A stretch of DNA of 64,000 nucleotides from Natrialba swarupiae (GTDB lineage: Archaea > Halobacteriota > Halobacteria > Halobacteriales > Natrialbaceae): positions 62,001 to 126,000 of the forward strand of contig NZ_VTAW01000011.1 in NCBI RefSeq assembly GCF_008245225.1. The letters are read 5' to 3'. Under the pieces are notes generated by a model. That model was not told where the DNA came from and made no database searches. It saw nothing but the letters and a program-made list of their open reading frames with translations. A program made the translations under genes and the position numbers. Shown piece after piece: positions 34,287 to 44,100 of the stretch. Each line of letters begins with the position of its first letter. The stretch's first letter is position 1.

Positions 34287-35203
34287 CCGCCCCTCGCCGG
34301 TTCGCCGTCCGTTCTCTCCATCGGCGTACCCTCTCCGTAGTAGTGTTTGAAGATCTCGTCGAGTTGCGGATCGGTGATCTCGACGTTCGCGATGTCGAAC
34401 TCGCCGAGGTGGTCGATGAGCGCGTTGTACTCGCCAGTGTAGGTAAACTGCACCGCGCTGTCGACGATCTCGAGATCGATCATCTCGTCCGTCGCGAAGC
34501 GCGCTTCGTCGACCGGTTCCGCCAGGTGGACCCACACCCGCTTGCCGCTTCGCTCGAGGAGCGCATCGATATCCTCGAGGGCGACCAGTTCGCCCTCGCG
34601 AATGATACCGACGCGGTCACAGACTCGCTGCACTTCGCTCAGCACGTGTGAGGAGAAAAAGATCGTCTTCCCGGCGTCACGTTCCCGCTCGAGGAACTGA
34701 TGGAGTCGATCCTGTTTGAGCGGATCGAGCCCGGACGTCGGCTCGTCTAAGATCGCGATCTCCGGATCGTGCATGAACGCCTGAACGATGCCGAGCATCC
34801 GTATGTTGCCGTGAGAGTACGTCTCGACCGGTTTCTCGAGCGGTGGGTGAAACAGCTCCAGTAATTCGTCTCGTCGTTCGTCGCCCCGCATCCGTGCGAA
34901 GTAATCGAGAACCTGTCGGCCGGTGAGTCGCTCCTCGACGCCGATCGAATCCGGCAAGTATCCGACGTCGGCTTTCCGTTCGGTGAGCGCTCGTCGGTCG
35001 CGAATGTCCGTCCCGAGGATGGTCGCAGTCCCCGACGTCGGCTTGATGAGCCCGAGTAACAGCCTGATAGTCGTCGTCTTGCCAGCCCCGTTCGGGCCGA
35101 GGTAGCCAAATATCTCGCCAGAATCGACGTCGAAAGAGATGCCGTCGTTGGCGAGGACCTCGCCGTACCGTTTGGTGAGGTCGTCGATCCGAATGGCGGA
35201 CAT
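34283..35203 (-). CDS. ABC transporter ATP-binding protein
   Basis: A 306-residue ATPase: Walker A GPNGAGKTTTIRLLLG (~36-51), signature YSHGNIRML (~128, a variant of LSGGQ), Walker B IAILDEPTSGLDP (~148-160) and the H-loop SSHVLSEVQRV. A C-terminal 80-residue extension follows, as in exporters of the NatA/CcmA/NosF group. It energises the two permeases encoded directly downstream. The start at 35203 gives MSAIRIDDLTKRYG. It is the first gene of the operon; its promoter lies within about 35204-35330. Confidence 0.93.
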   Translation of the reverse strand: MSAIRIDDLTKRYGEVLANDGISFDVDSGEIFGYLGPNGAGKTTTIRLLLGLIKPTSGTATILGTDIRDRRALTERKADVGYLPDSIGVEERLTGRQVLDYFARMRGDERRDELLELFHPPLEKPVETYSHGNIRMLGIVQAFMHDPEIAILDEPTSGLDPLKQDRLHQFLERERDAGKTIFFSSHVLSEVQRVCDRVGIIREGELVALEDIDALLERSGKRVWVHLAEPVDEARFATDEMIDLEIVDSAVQFTYTGEYNALIDHLGEFDIANVEITDPQLDEIFKHYYGEGTPMERTDGEPARGG

Positions 35204-35329
35204 AGGAGACACACGACGCCAGAATACTTGAAACGAACGGCGATTTGACGTGTGTGAGGACAACCACGAGTCCAGAGGAAACCCCCTAAGAATCAGTTAT
35301 GTCCAACACCCCGTCACACGCGTCAACTG

Positions 35330-35404
35330 TACTGTAGCTCATTTCCGTCGCAACCGCCGTCGGTCGCGGTTGTGCCGGAAGAGACCGGCAGCAGACCGTA
35401 TCAG
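35330..35404. repeat. Dispersed intergenic element, copy 3
   Basis: TACTGTAGCTCATTTCCG ... GCAGACCGTATCAG, equal in length (75 bp) to the core of the copy at 48021-48095. Its right end CCGTATCAG contains the stop codon of the adjacent hydrolase remnant on the minus strand. Confidence 0.55.
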
Positions 35405-35508
35405 GCCGTCACCTCTCGCTTCTGGACGAACTCCCGAACGTCGCTTATGAGACGGGCCGGTGCCTCCATCGGGCCGACGTGACTGACTCCCACCAACTCG
35501 AGGGGTCG
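35401..35508 (-). pseudogene. C-terminal remnant of an alpha/beta hydrolase
   Basis: About 35 residues of open frame read LELVGVSHVGPMEAPARLIS and DVREFVQKREVTA, the usual last segment of an alpha/beta hydrolase (catalytic-His strand followed by the ExPxxxxxxVxxF helix). No upstream part of such a gene is found in any frame before pdxS, so this is a decayed fragment. The short length makes the call tentative. Confidence 0.4.
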
Positions 35509-35576
35509 ACTGTTCGCACTACCGACGGCGCATCCGTGATCGCGACTTTGGAAAATGGAACCGACGCCTCTCGCCG

Positions 35577-36485
35577 CTAGACGCCCCGTCCCTGCATCTT
35601 CTCCTCTTCGGACAGGTCGACGTTGGCGTCGCCTTTCATCCCTTTGCCGAGGTTCTTCGAGATCTCGGCGAGCGCCTCGGGGTCGTCCCAGTTGTTGACG
35701 GCTTCGACGATCGCTTCGCCCATCACTGGCGGGTTCTCCGCGCCGAAGATACCGCTGCCGACGAAGATGCCGTCGCACTCGTGGTGCATCATGAGCGCCG
35801 CGTCCGCGGGCGTCGCGATGCCGCCGGCGGCGAAGTTCACGACCGGCAGGCGGCCCATCTCGGGGGTCTCGTGGACCAACTCGGCGGGCGCTTCGATCTC
35901 GCGGGCGTAAGCCTCGCGCTCCTCGAAGCTCATTCCCTCGAGTCGGCGAATCTCGCCTTTGATCGTTCGCTGGTGGTGGACGGCCTGGTTGACGTCGCCG
36001 GTGCCGGCCTCGCCTTTGGTTCGGATCATCGCCGCACCTTCTTCGATCCGGCGCAGGGCTTCACCGAGGTTGCGCGCGCCACAGACGAAGGGCGCGGTAA
36101 AGTCGCGCTTGTCGATGTGGTAGGCGTCGTCCGCGGGCGTGAGGACTTCGGACTCGTCGATCATGTCGACGCCGACGGCCTCGAGGATCTGGGCTTCTTT
36201 CGTGTGACCGATTCGGGACTTGCCCATCACCGGGATCGAGACGGAGTCGACGATCTCTTCGACGTCCGCGGGATCGGCCATCCGGGCAACTCCCCCGCGT
36301 TTCCGGATGTCCGCCGGCACCGCTTCCAGGGCCATGACGGCGACCGCGCCGGCCTCCTCGGCGATCCGGGCCTGTTCTGGGTCGACGACGTCCATGATGA
36401 CGCCGCCTTTCTGCATCTGTGCGAACCCTCGCTTGACGAGGTCCGTTCCGCGTCGCAGTTCCTCGAGGTCGGTCTCTGCTGACAT
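35577..36485 (-). CDS. pdxS: Pyridoxal 5'-phosphate synthase lyase subunit PdxS
   Basis: A 302-residue TIM-barrel enzyme that builds PLP from ribose 5-phosphate, glyceraldehyde 3-phosphate and ammonia from PdxT. Signature segments are [38 protein letters not shown] (catalytic Lys region), [19 protein letters not shown] and [19 protein letters not shown]. The ATG at 36485 gives [20 protein letters not shown]. The partner glutaminase pdxT is not beside it. The PLP-dependent aminotransferase at 50.6 kb would be one of many users. Confidence 0.96.
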   Translation of the reverse strand: MSAETDLEELRRGTDLVKRGFAQMQKGGVIMDVVDPEQARIAEEAGAVAVMALEAVPADIRKRGGVARMADPADVEEIVDSVSIPVMGKSRIGHTKEAQILEAVGVDMIDESEVLTPADDAYHIDKRDFTAPFVCGARNLGEALRRIEEGAAMIRTKGEAGTGDVNQAVHHQRTIKGEIRRLEGMSFEEREAYAREIEAPAELVHETPEMGRLPVVNFAAGGIATPADAALMMHHECDGIFVGSGIFGAENPPVMGEAIVEAVNNWDDPEALAEISKNLGKGMKGDANVDLSEEEKMQGRGV

Positions 36486-36601
36486 ACACCAGGGTTCGAA
36501 CCCACCGCACTTACGCGTGTCCGTTCCGGCCAGGGACGACCGCGTCGGTGACGGCCGACCGCTAGTGTTTTGCAACTGTCGGTCCACACGACGGACGAAC
36601 G

Positions 36602-37306
36602 ATGTTCGCGACGAGCGAGGTGCCCGACCGAGATGCGCTTCCCCGATACCTCGCCCCCGTACCGAAACCGATCGAGGATATCGGGCTCCGATTCGCCTGG
36701 CTCGTCGTCGCGATCAATCTCGCGGGGACGGTCTTTGGGTTCTGGTACTACGCCGGTCAGTTCGCCGGGACACCGGCGCTGATGTGGCCGTGGGTTCCGG
36801 ACAGCCCGATGGCGACGCTGTTGATCGCACTTGCCATTGCCGCCTGGAAACTCGGCTACGACCTGCCGTGGCTCACCGCACTCGCCTTCTTCGGTAACGT
36901 CATCCTCGGCCTCTGGACGCCGTATACGTTGCTCGCCTTCGCCGATTCGTACGGCTATCTCCATCCGCTTATGTACCAGTTTCTGTTCTGGAGCCACCTC
37001 GGAATGGTCGTCCAGGCGCTCGTTCTCCACCGGATCACCGACTTTTCGGTCGGCGGCGTCGCCGTCGCGGTGATCTGGTACACGAGCAACCTGATCGTCG
37101 ACTACTTCGTCCCCGTCCTCGAGGGGCCACACGGAACCCACCACACCACGATTCCGGTCCCCCGCGATACCCCGATGTTTCTGGGTGCGGACGCCCTCGG
37201 CGTCATCGCGGCCGGTGAGGTCACGTTCACCATTCTCGCGCTCTTTCTCGCGCTCTCGATCCGGGTGAAAAAGTGCGAAGCGACTCGAGTCCACGCGTCG
37301 GGATAG
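36602..37306 (+). CDS. DUF1405 membrane protein
   Basis: A 234-residue membrane protein with about six helices, matching the DUF1405 family found in Bacillus and archaea. Typical stretches are [32 protein letters not shown] and [13 protein letters not shown]. No function is established. The ATG at 36602 is used. Its TAG stop lies in the first unit of a degenerate 22-bp triple repeat (37300-37365). Confidence 0.85.
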   Translation: MFATSEVPDRDALPRYLAPVPKPIEDIGLRFAWLVVAINLAGTVFGFWYYAGQFAGTPALMWPWVPDSPMATLLIALAIAAWKLGYDLPWLTALAFFGNVILGLWTPYTLLAFADSYGYLHPLMYQFLFWSHLGMVVQALVLHRITDFSVGGVAVAVIWYTSNLIVDYFVPVLEGPHGTHHTTIPVPRDTPMFLGADALGVIAAGEVTFTILALFLALSIRVKKCEATRVHASG

Positions 37307-37365
37307 CCACGTAGTTTCGTCGGGATACTCACACGGTTTCGTCTGGACAGCCACGCGACCGCATC
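37300..37365. repeat. Degenerate 22-bp tandem repeat, three units
   Basis: Units GGGATAGCCACGTAGTTTCG, GGGATACTCACACGGTTTCG and TGGACAGCCACGCGACCGCA start at 37300, 37322 and 37344. The first overlaps the stop codon of the DUF1405 gene. Confidence 0.5.
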
Positions 37366-37452
37366 GAACGGTGATCGAGCGTCCGCGTGAAGAGATGTCG
37401 ACTGGTCAACACCGCAACGGGGGATCTTGGTCGTCGAACCCGAATAGCGCGT

Positions 37453-37998
37453 ATGGCACTCGCGGTGATCGAAGGTCGACGCCGGAGATCGGTGACACGG
37501 TGGCTCCGCGGACTCTGGTCGTACTACCGGGCGTACACGGGAACCGCGGTCCACACCGCGTCCGCGGCGGCGCTCGCGATATTCGGATTGCTCGTCTTCG
37601 TCGATCCGCTCTTTGCCGTCGTCGCGATCGCCTCCTACGTCTGCCCGCCGGTCGTCCTCTACGTGCTCGGCGTCGACCTCAGGACGGACTCGAGTCGGCC
37701 GGAGCCGACGGTCACCGAAACGGATGCGAGCGATGGCTCGAGCAGGCGGACGACCTCCGGTCCAGCCCCCGCTGACGTCGATTCGAAACCGGTACCGAAC
37801 GCCGATGGAAGGAACGAATCCGTCGCCGCGGATTCCGACACCGACACTGCCGACGGCGACGCGGATTCGGATACCGATACCGACGACGGCGACACGGATT
37901 CCGAGACCGACACTGCCGACGGCGACTCTGATTCGGATACCGACGACGGCGACACGGATACCGACGGACGGGACACCGATACGGATACCAACGGCTAA
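37453..37998 (+). CDS. Membrane protein with Asp/Thr repeat tail
   Basis: 181 residues. The first 75 contain a basic start (GRRRRSVTRWLRGLWSYYR) and two membrane helices (~33-50, 54-73). The remainder is a disordered tail that turns after residue 125 into near-perfect DSDTDTADGDADSDTDTDDG-type repeats. The DxDxDG pattern recalls calcium-binding type 3 repeats, but could be a plain acidic tail. The DNA coding for it is itself repetitive (units of GATaCCGAc) and so prone to length change. The ATG at 37453 is preferred. Confidence 0.6.
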   Translation: MALAVIEGRRRRSVTRWLRGLWSYYRAYTGTAVHTASAAALAIFGLLVFVDPLFAVVAIASYVCPPVVLYVLGVDLRTDSSRPEPTVTETDASDGSSRRTTSGPAPADVDSKPVPNADGRNESVAADSDTDTADGDADSDTDTDDGDTDSETDTADGDSDSDTDDGDTDTDGRDTDTDTNG

Positions 37999-38024
37999 AA
38001 CTCCCAAAACGAAAATCGACGGCG

Positions 38025-40694
38025 TTACTCGAGGACGATGACCGCCGACTCGGTTTCGATCATCTCGCCGTCGCCCGAGTAGGTGCGCTCGAGTTCCACC
38101 TCGAACAGCTCGTCCTCGAGTTCCTCGCCAGCGACCCGCAACACACCCGCATCGTCGTCGATTTCGTACTCGCCGCTCTCGATACCCGAATCGATCTCGC
38201 CGACCTTGGACCCGAACTTCGGTCCGAGCGTCGAGTAGTCGAGGTCGATCGCGGCGACCTCGGTCGTTACCTCGGGTTCGTCCACGAGGACCGTCAGCTT
38301 CTGAACGTTCATCACGTTCTCGATCGCGTCCTCGAAGCCCTCGATCGGGCCGTAGACCGCAACCGACTCGAGGTCGGCGTTCAGCGGGAGCTGGTTCTCG
38401 CTTTTGTACCGCCGAAGCGCCGAGATGACCTCCATCGCCGTCTCGCCGGCCTCGAGGTCGGCCTCGTACCCTTGCGGCGCAGGCCACGCTCGAGTGTGGA
38501 TACTCGCTTCGTCGAGGTCCGCGTCCTCCCCAGCGTAGACGGCCTGCCAGATCTCCTCCGTGACGTGGGGCAGGAAGGGAGCCCACAACTCGAGGAAGGT
38601 TCGGTGGGCCGTCCGCAGCGCGTACTGCGTCGAGGGGTTGTCCTCGCGGCCTTTGGCGATCTCTAAGTAGTCGTCACAGAAGGTGTTCCAGAAGAACGTC
38701 CGCAGGCGGTCGCGAGCTTTGGCGAACTCGTAGGCATCGAACTGGGCGGTGAGTTCGGAAACGGCGTCGTCGAGTTCGGCGAGCAGCCAACGATCGATCG
38801 GCTCGAGTTCGTCGGGCTCGTCGGGATCGGCAGGTGCGAGCGTGTCGACGAGTTTCGAGGCGTTCCAGAGTTTGCGCAGGAGTTTCTCGCCGGCGCGGAG
38901 GTCTTTCTCCTGGTAGGGAAAGTCGTCGCCGACCGCCGCACTCGCCGCCCAGAAGCGGACGGCGTCGACGGGGTACTCCGCGAGCACCTCGTCGGGCGCG
39001 ACGACGTTGCCACGGGACTTGGACATCTTCTCGCGGTTCTCGTCTAAGACGTGGCCGTTGATCAGCGTCGCGTCGAAGGGCACCTCGCCGGTGTGTTCGT
39101 AACACTTGACGATGGTGTGGAACAGCCAGAAGGAGATGATGTCGTGACCCTGTGGGCGCAGGTCGAACGGATAGAGCTCCGGGTTCTCCATCGTGAACTC
39201 CTCGGCGTCGGCGTCCCAGTCCCAGCCGGCATTGATGAGGGGAGTCAGCGAGGAGGTTGCCCAGGTGTCGAAGACGTCCTCCTCGGGTTCGAACTCGTCG
39301 TGGCCACACTCGGGGCAGGCGTCGACCGGCGGCTCGTCCGAGAGTGGATCGACTGGCAGGTCCTCCTTGTCGGCCATAATCGGGTGATCGCACTCCTCGC
39401 AGTACCAGACCGGGAACGGAATCCCCGAATCGCGCTGGCGGGAGATGAGCCAGTCCCACTCGAGGCCCTCGATCCAGTGGCGATAGCGCGTGAACATCTT
39501 CTCGGGGAACCAGTCCATCTCCCGGCCGGCCTCGAGGTACTCCTCTTTGTGGTCCAGAATTTCGACGTACCACTGCTTGGAGACGCGGTACTCGACGGGG
39601 GTGTCACAGCGCTCGTGGACGCCGACCGCGTGGGTGATATCCCACCGGTCTCGCAGATAGCCCTCTTCGTCTAAATCCTCGACGATGGCCTCGCGGGCCT
39701 CCTCGGTCGAGAGTCCCTCGTAGTCGCCGGCGAGGTCGGTCATCGTCGCGGTCTCGTCGATGGCCACACGGAGCGGGAGGTCGTGAGCCTGGTACCACTC
39801 GATGTCGTTTTGGTCGCCGAAGGTACAACACATCACGATCCCGCTTCCTTTCTCCATGTCGACGCGCTCGTCTTCGATGATCGGCACCTCGTGGCCGAAG
39901 ATCGGAATCCTCGCCGTCTCGCCGACGAGATCCTGGTTTGCCTCGTCGTCGGGGTGGACGAAGACGGAGACGCAGGCGGGAATCAGTTCGGGCCGTGTCG
40001 TGGAGATGACGAACTCGTCGCGGTCGGTGCCGTCGGACACGACGTCGAACGCGATGTCGTTGAAGTGGGAGTGGCGCTCGTCGTCTTCGGTCTCGACTTG
40101 CGAAATCGCCGTCTCGCACTCCGGACACCAGATCGCGGGTGCTTTTTTCCGATATTCGCGCCCCTTCTCGTAGAGGTCGAGAAACGACAGCTGGGAGATG
40201 CGCTGGACGCGGGGTTCGATCGTCTTGTACGTGTTCGACCAGTCGATCGACGTCCCGAGCCCCTGCATCTTCTCCGTGAACTCGGCCTCGTACTCCGTAC
40301 AGACCTCCCGACAGAGCTGCTGGAACTCGCGGCGTTCGTACTCTTGGTGTTCGATGTCGAGTTCCGTCTCGGTCAGACGCTCGCTTGCGATCCCGTTGTC
40401 GTCGTAGCCGAACGGAAAGAGAACGTCGCCATCGTGCATTCGCTGGAACCGCGCGGAGAAGTCCTGGAGTGTGTGGCCGTAGAGGTGGCCCATGTGTAGG
40501 CTCCCCGAGACCGTCGGCGGCGGGGTGTCGATCGCGTAGGTCGTGTTCGGATCCCGCTCGGGGTCGCTTTCGTAGGCGTAGATCTCCTCGTCGACCCACC
40601 GATCCTGCCAGCGGGATTCGACCGCCTCGGGGTCGTACGCGCCCTCGAGTGACGGTTCCTCGTCGCTCGAGCGCTCCTGGGAATCCATACTCAT
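38025..40694 (-). CDS. valS: Valyl-tRNA synthetase
   Basis: An 889-residue class I synthetase that charges tRNA-Val. HIGH-type motif TVSGSLHMGH near residue 55 and KMSKSRGN near residue 565 are present, with an editing domain between them. A CxxC zinc-ribbon pair (WYCEECDHPIM, DACPECGHDEF) around residues 430-470 is typical of archaeal ValS. The anticodon-binding domain follows, with a shortened C-terminal coiled coil. Start at 40694 (MSMDSQERSS) or two codons later. The 400 bases upstream hold two hairpins and no gene. Confidence 0.95.
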   Translation of the reverse strand: MSMDSQERSSDEEPSLEGAYDPEAVESRWQDRWVDEEIYAYESDPERDPNTTYAIDTPPPTVSGSLHMGHLYGHTLQDFSARFQRMHDGDVLFPFGYDDNGIASERLTETELDIEHQEYERREFQQLCREVCTEYEAEFTEKMQGLGTSIDWSNTYKTIEPRVQRISQLSFLDLYEKGREYRKKAPAIWCPECETAISQVETEDDERHSHFNDIAFDVVSDGTDRDEFVISTTRPELIPACVSVFVHPDDEANQDLVGETARIPIFGHEVPIIEDERVDMEKGSGIVMCCTFGDQNDIEWYQAHDLPLRVAIDETATMTDLAGDYEGLSTEEAREAIVEDLDEEGYLRDRWDITHAVGVHERCDTPVEYRVSKQWYVEILDHKEEYLEAGREMDWFPEKMFTRYRHWIEGLEWDWLISRQRDSGIPFPVWYCEECDHPIMADKEDLPVDPLSDEPPVDACPECGHDEFEPEEDVFDTWATSSLTPLINAGWDWDADAEEFTMENPELYPFDLRPQGHDIISFWLFHTIVKCYEHTGEVPFDATLINGHVLDENREKMSKSRGNVVAPDEVLAEYPVDAVRFWAASAAVGDDFPYQEKDLRAGEKLLRKLWNASKLVDTLAPADPDEPDELEPIDRWLLAELDDAVSELTAQFDAYEFAKARDRLRTFFWNTFCDDYLEIAKGREDNPSTQYALRTAHRTFLELWAPFLPHVTEEIWQAVYAGEDADLDEASIHTRAWPAPQGYEADLEAGETAMEVISALRRYKSENQLPLNADLESVAVYGPIEGFEDAIENVMNVQKLTVLVDEPEVTTEVAAIDLDYSTLGPKFGSKVGEIDSGIESGEYEIDDDAGVLRVAGEELEDELFEVELERTYSGDGEMIETESAVIVLE

Positions 40695-41100
40695 GCTCTC
40701 ACCGCCCGCGTGGGGCGTGGTCGATGCCACGGATGTTGGCGTCTGCGTGATAGATCGATCATGGCTGATACTGGTCGTTGGTCGATGAATGCTGGTCGCC
40801 GACAATACATCCGTCGAAACAGGGTGGGGAGTGTGGGGCTACGAGGCCCCTACGAAAACGGCGGTCTGCGGTTCGGAGACCGCTCCGCCATCGTTCGTGA
40901 CGGCGACGTTCATATTTGATGGTACTCCGGGAACCCTGTTAGGTGTTTCGCGTTCGTCGACTCCGAGTCACGCCGTGATCACAATCCCGGACCGGTGGAA
41001 TCAGCCGGTTTGGGGGAAGCGTTATCCGTCGGCATGTTGGACCACATCTGGATGAACGGACCGAACCCGATCCGACGCGGACGTCGACGTACCATCATCG
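40695..41100. other. Long intergenic region with two hairpins upstream of valS
   Basis: No gene is seen in this 406-base region between divergent valS and the MMPL gene. It contains GTGGGGCTACGAGGCCCCTAC (40833-40853) and the 7-bp perfect stem GCGGTCT-loop-AGACCGC (40861-40883). An AT-rich site at 40908-40920 (minus strand AAATATGAA) could be a valS promoter, which would put both hairpins in a leader of roughly 190 bases. Confidence 0.45.
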
Positions 41101-44100
41101 ATGGGTCCTGATCTCGCCGATCGGTACGCAACCGCGGTGGTTGATCGGAGCGCCATCGTCGTCGCCGTCGTACTCGTTCTTACGGCGCTGATCGGTGCTG
41201 GCGCGGTCGTCAACGAGACCGAAGACGCCGGAATCGGCGAGTTCGAAACCGACTCCGAGGAGCAGGCGGCCCTCGAGTATATCGATGAGAACTACGAGAC
41301 CGACGACCGGCTCGTCACCCAACTCGTCGTTCGCGAGGACGGCGGCGACGTTCTCACTCGAGAGTCGCTGCTCGAGGGACTGTCGCTCCAGGCGGCGGCC
41401 CAGGAAAACGAGTCGGTAAACGAGACGCTCGCCGACGACGGATTCGTCGGCGTCGAAAACGTCGTCGCCACTGCGGCACACACCGAAGACCGCATCGACG
41501 AGTTCGAGGAACGCGGCGAGGAACTCGGCGAGCGGCAAGCGGAACTCGAGTCCCGAACCGACGCCCTCGAAGCGGGACTCGACGACAGCCGAGAGATCCA
41601 GCGCGCCTACGAGCGACTGAACGCGACGACCAACGAGAGCGACCCGGCCTACCGGGAAACCGCCGCCGAACTCGAGGCGGAGTTCGAGACCGCCGTCGAG
41701 AACGCGACCGCGGCGGCGGAACTCGACGAGGAGGAGGCCGCGGCGTACGAAACCCTCGCGAGTGAGGTTCGAGGGCTCGAGTCCGCGCAGTTCGGGATCG
41801 AACGGGCGACCGACGAACCGGAGGAGACCGCCGAGTACCAGGAGGCACAAGAGGGTATCGACGGGATCTACGCCGCCGCGACCGTCGGCCTCCTCGAGGA
41901 CGAGTTCGAAGCGCTGGAAGACGAACGCGAAGCGCTCGAGGCGGAACGCGACGAGTTCGAAGCGGACGACGGTCCGACACTCGACGAGCAGATCGCCGCT
42001 CTCGAGGGCCGATCGGACGAGGCAGTCGAGGAACTCCTCGCGGACGTACTCGACCCCGATTCGGACGCCGCCGGCGGCCAGGATCCGACCGTCTTCGTTC
42101 CACAAGGGTACGAACCGGGCGAAACTGACGCGGAGGCCCGGATTACGTTCTTCTTCCAGGAGAGCGAGGCGTCCGGGGACGAAACGACCACCGGCGACGC
42201 CGAGGCTGGGGACGACGACCCGTCCGAAACCGCTGACGACGGCCTCTCCGAAACCGCCGTCGAGGCCCAACTCGAGGTTCAGTCGCTGTTCGACGAGCGG
42301 TTCGACGACGGCTTCGTCTTCGGCCAGGCGATCACCGACGCGGCGACGTCGAACGCCGTCGGCGACAGCTTCGCGATCATCACGCCGGTCGCGCTCGTGG
42401 CCGTCCTGGCCATCCTCGCGATCACGTATCGGGACGTCGTCGATGTACTGGTCGGCCTGACCGGCATCGGTGTCGTGATGGCCTGGCTCGCCGGATTGTT
42501 GGGATGGCTCCAGATTCCGACCAGCCAGTTGCTGATCGCCGTCCCGTTCCTGCTGATCGGGCTCTCGGTCGACTACGCTCTCCACGTCATAATGCGCTAC
42601 CGCGAGGCGAGGGCGGGGACGCTCGAGATCGGTGGCCGGGAGTCCAGGTTCGCCACGGCGGGTGACGGCCGGTCGCCGGCGGGAACTGAGGGGGTTGCTC
42701 GCGGTGTCCGTACCGGTATGGTACTCGGGCTCGGCGGGGTCGTCCTCGCGCTCGCGGTGGCCACGTTCTCGACGGGCGTCGGCTTCCTCTCGAACGTGGT
42801 CAGTCCGTTGCCGGCGATTCGTGACTTCGCGATCCTCGCGGCGGGGGGCATCTTCGCGACGTTCGTCGCGTTCGGCGTCTTCGTCCCGGCGCTCAAAGTG
42901 GAAGTCGACCGCCTGCTCGAGCATCGATTCGACCGCAACCGCGCGAAGCCGGCCTTCGGGGTGACGCCGGGACCGATCAATCGAGCGCTCTCGAGCGGCG
43001 TCGTCTTCGCCCGTCGGGCACCGCTTGCGGTCGTCGTCGTCGCCCTCCTGCTCGCCGTCGGCGGCGCGTACGGCGCGACCGGGATCGACACCGAGTTCAA
43101 CGAGGCCGATTTCCTCCCCCAGGACGCACCCGACTGGGCGAAGTCGCTGCCCGGCCCGCTCGCGCCGGACACCTACACGATCGCGGACGACGCCGAGTAC
43201 CTCGCCGACAACTTCCAGGATCCCGACTCACAGGCGGAGATACTGATACGTGGCGACGTGACCGACCCGTCGACGCTCGCTGCGATCGAGGACGCACGCG
43301 AGGACGTCGAGACGGGAGACGACGCCACCATCGACGCCCGAAGCGACGGGACGGCGGCAGTCGAGGGTCCGCTCACCGTCCTCGAGGCCGTCGCCGAGGA
43401 GAACCAGACGGTCGCAGACGGACTCGACGAACGGGACACGACCGACGGTGGGGTTCCCGACGACGATCTCGCAGGACTGTACGACCTGCTCTACGAGGCC
43501 GACTCTGAGGAAGCGGCGACAGTACTCGAGCGGACCGACGACGGAGAGTACGAGTCGGCCCGACTGATCATCAGCGTCCGCGGCGACGAGTCGGCACAGG
43601 CGGTCGCCGACGACGTCGGGGCACTCGCGGACGGAATCGAAGCCGAGACAGGAGCGAGCGACGGGGACGATACTGCGTCCGGGAGCGACGACACGACGGT
43701 CGCCGGCAGTGACGCGCCGATAACGGCCGTCGCGACGGGCGGTCCCGTGACCACCGCCGTCGTCCAGGACGCCTTGCTCGAGACGCTGGTGCAGGCGCTC
43801 GCGGTGACGCTCGTCGTCATCGGCGCGTTTCTCACGATCCTCTACTGGGTGCGCCATCGCGCGCTCTCGCTCGGACTCGTGACGCTCGCGCCCGTCGTCA
43901 TCGCACTGGCGTGGCTGCTGGGAACGATGGCCCTGCTCGACGTGCCGTTCAACAGCGAGACGGCCGTCATCACGAGTCTGGCGATCGGCCTCGGCGTCGA
44001 CTACAGCATCCACCTCGGCGAACGGTTCGTCGTCGAACGGGAACGGCGAGCGGTCGACGGAGCCGACTCCTCGGAGCGGAAACCGGGAGACGAACGGAGC

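Noticed and set aside
36486-36512. CCAGGGTTCGAACCCACC looks like the T-arm of a tRNA gene
   Set aside because: No acceptor, D-arm or anticodon stem can be paired on either side. It is the leader of pdxS and only a chance palindrome.
41095-42924. 609-codon open frame antisense to the MMPL gene
   Set aside because: It mirrors the acidic coiled-coil region of the exporter. Low complexity and no recognisable domain.
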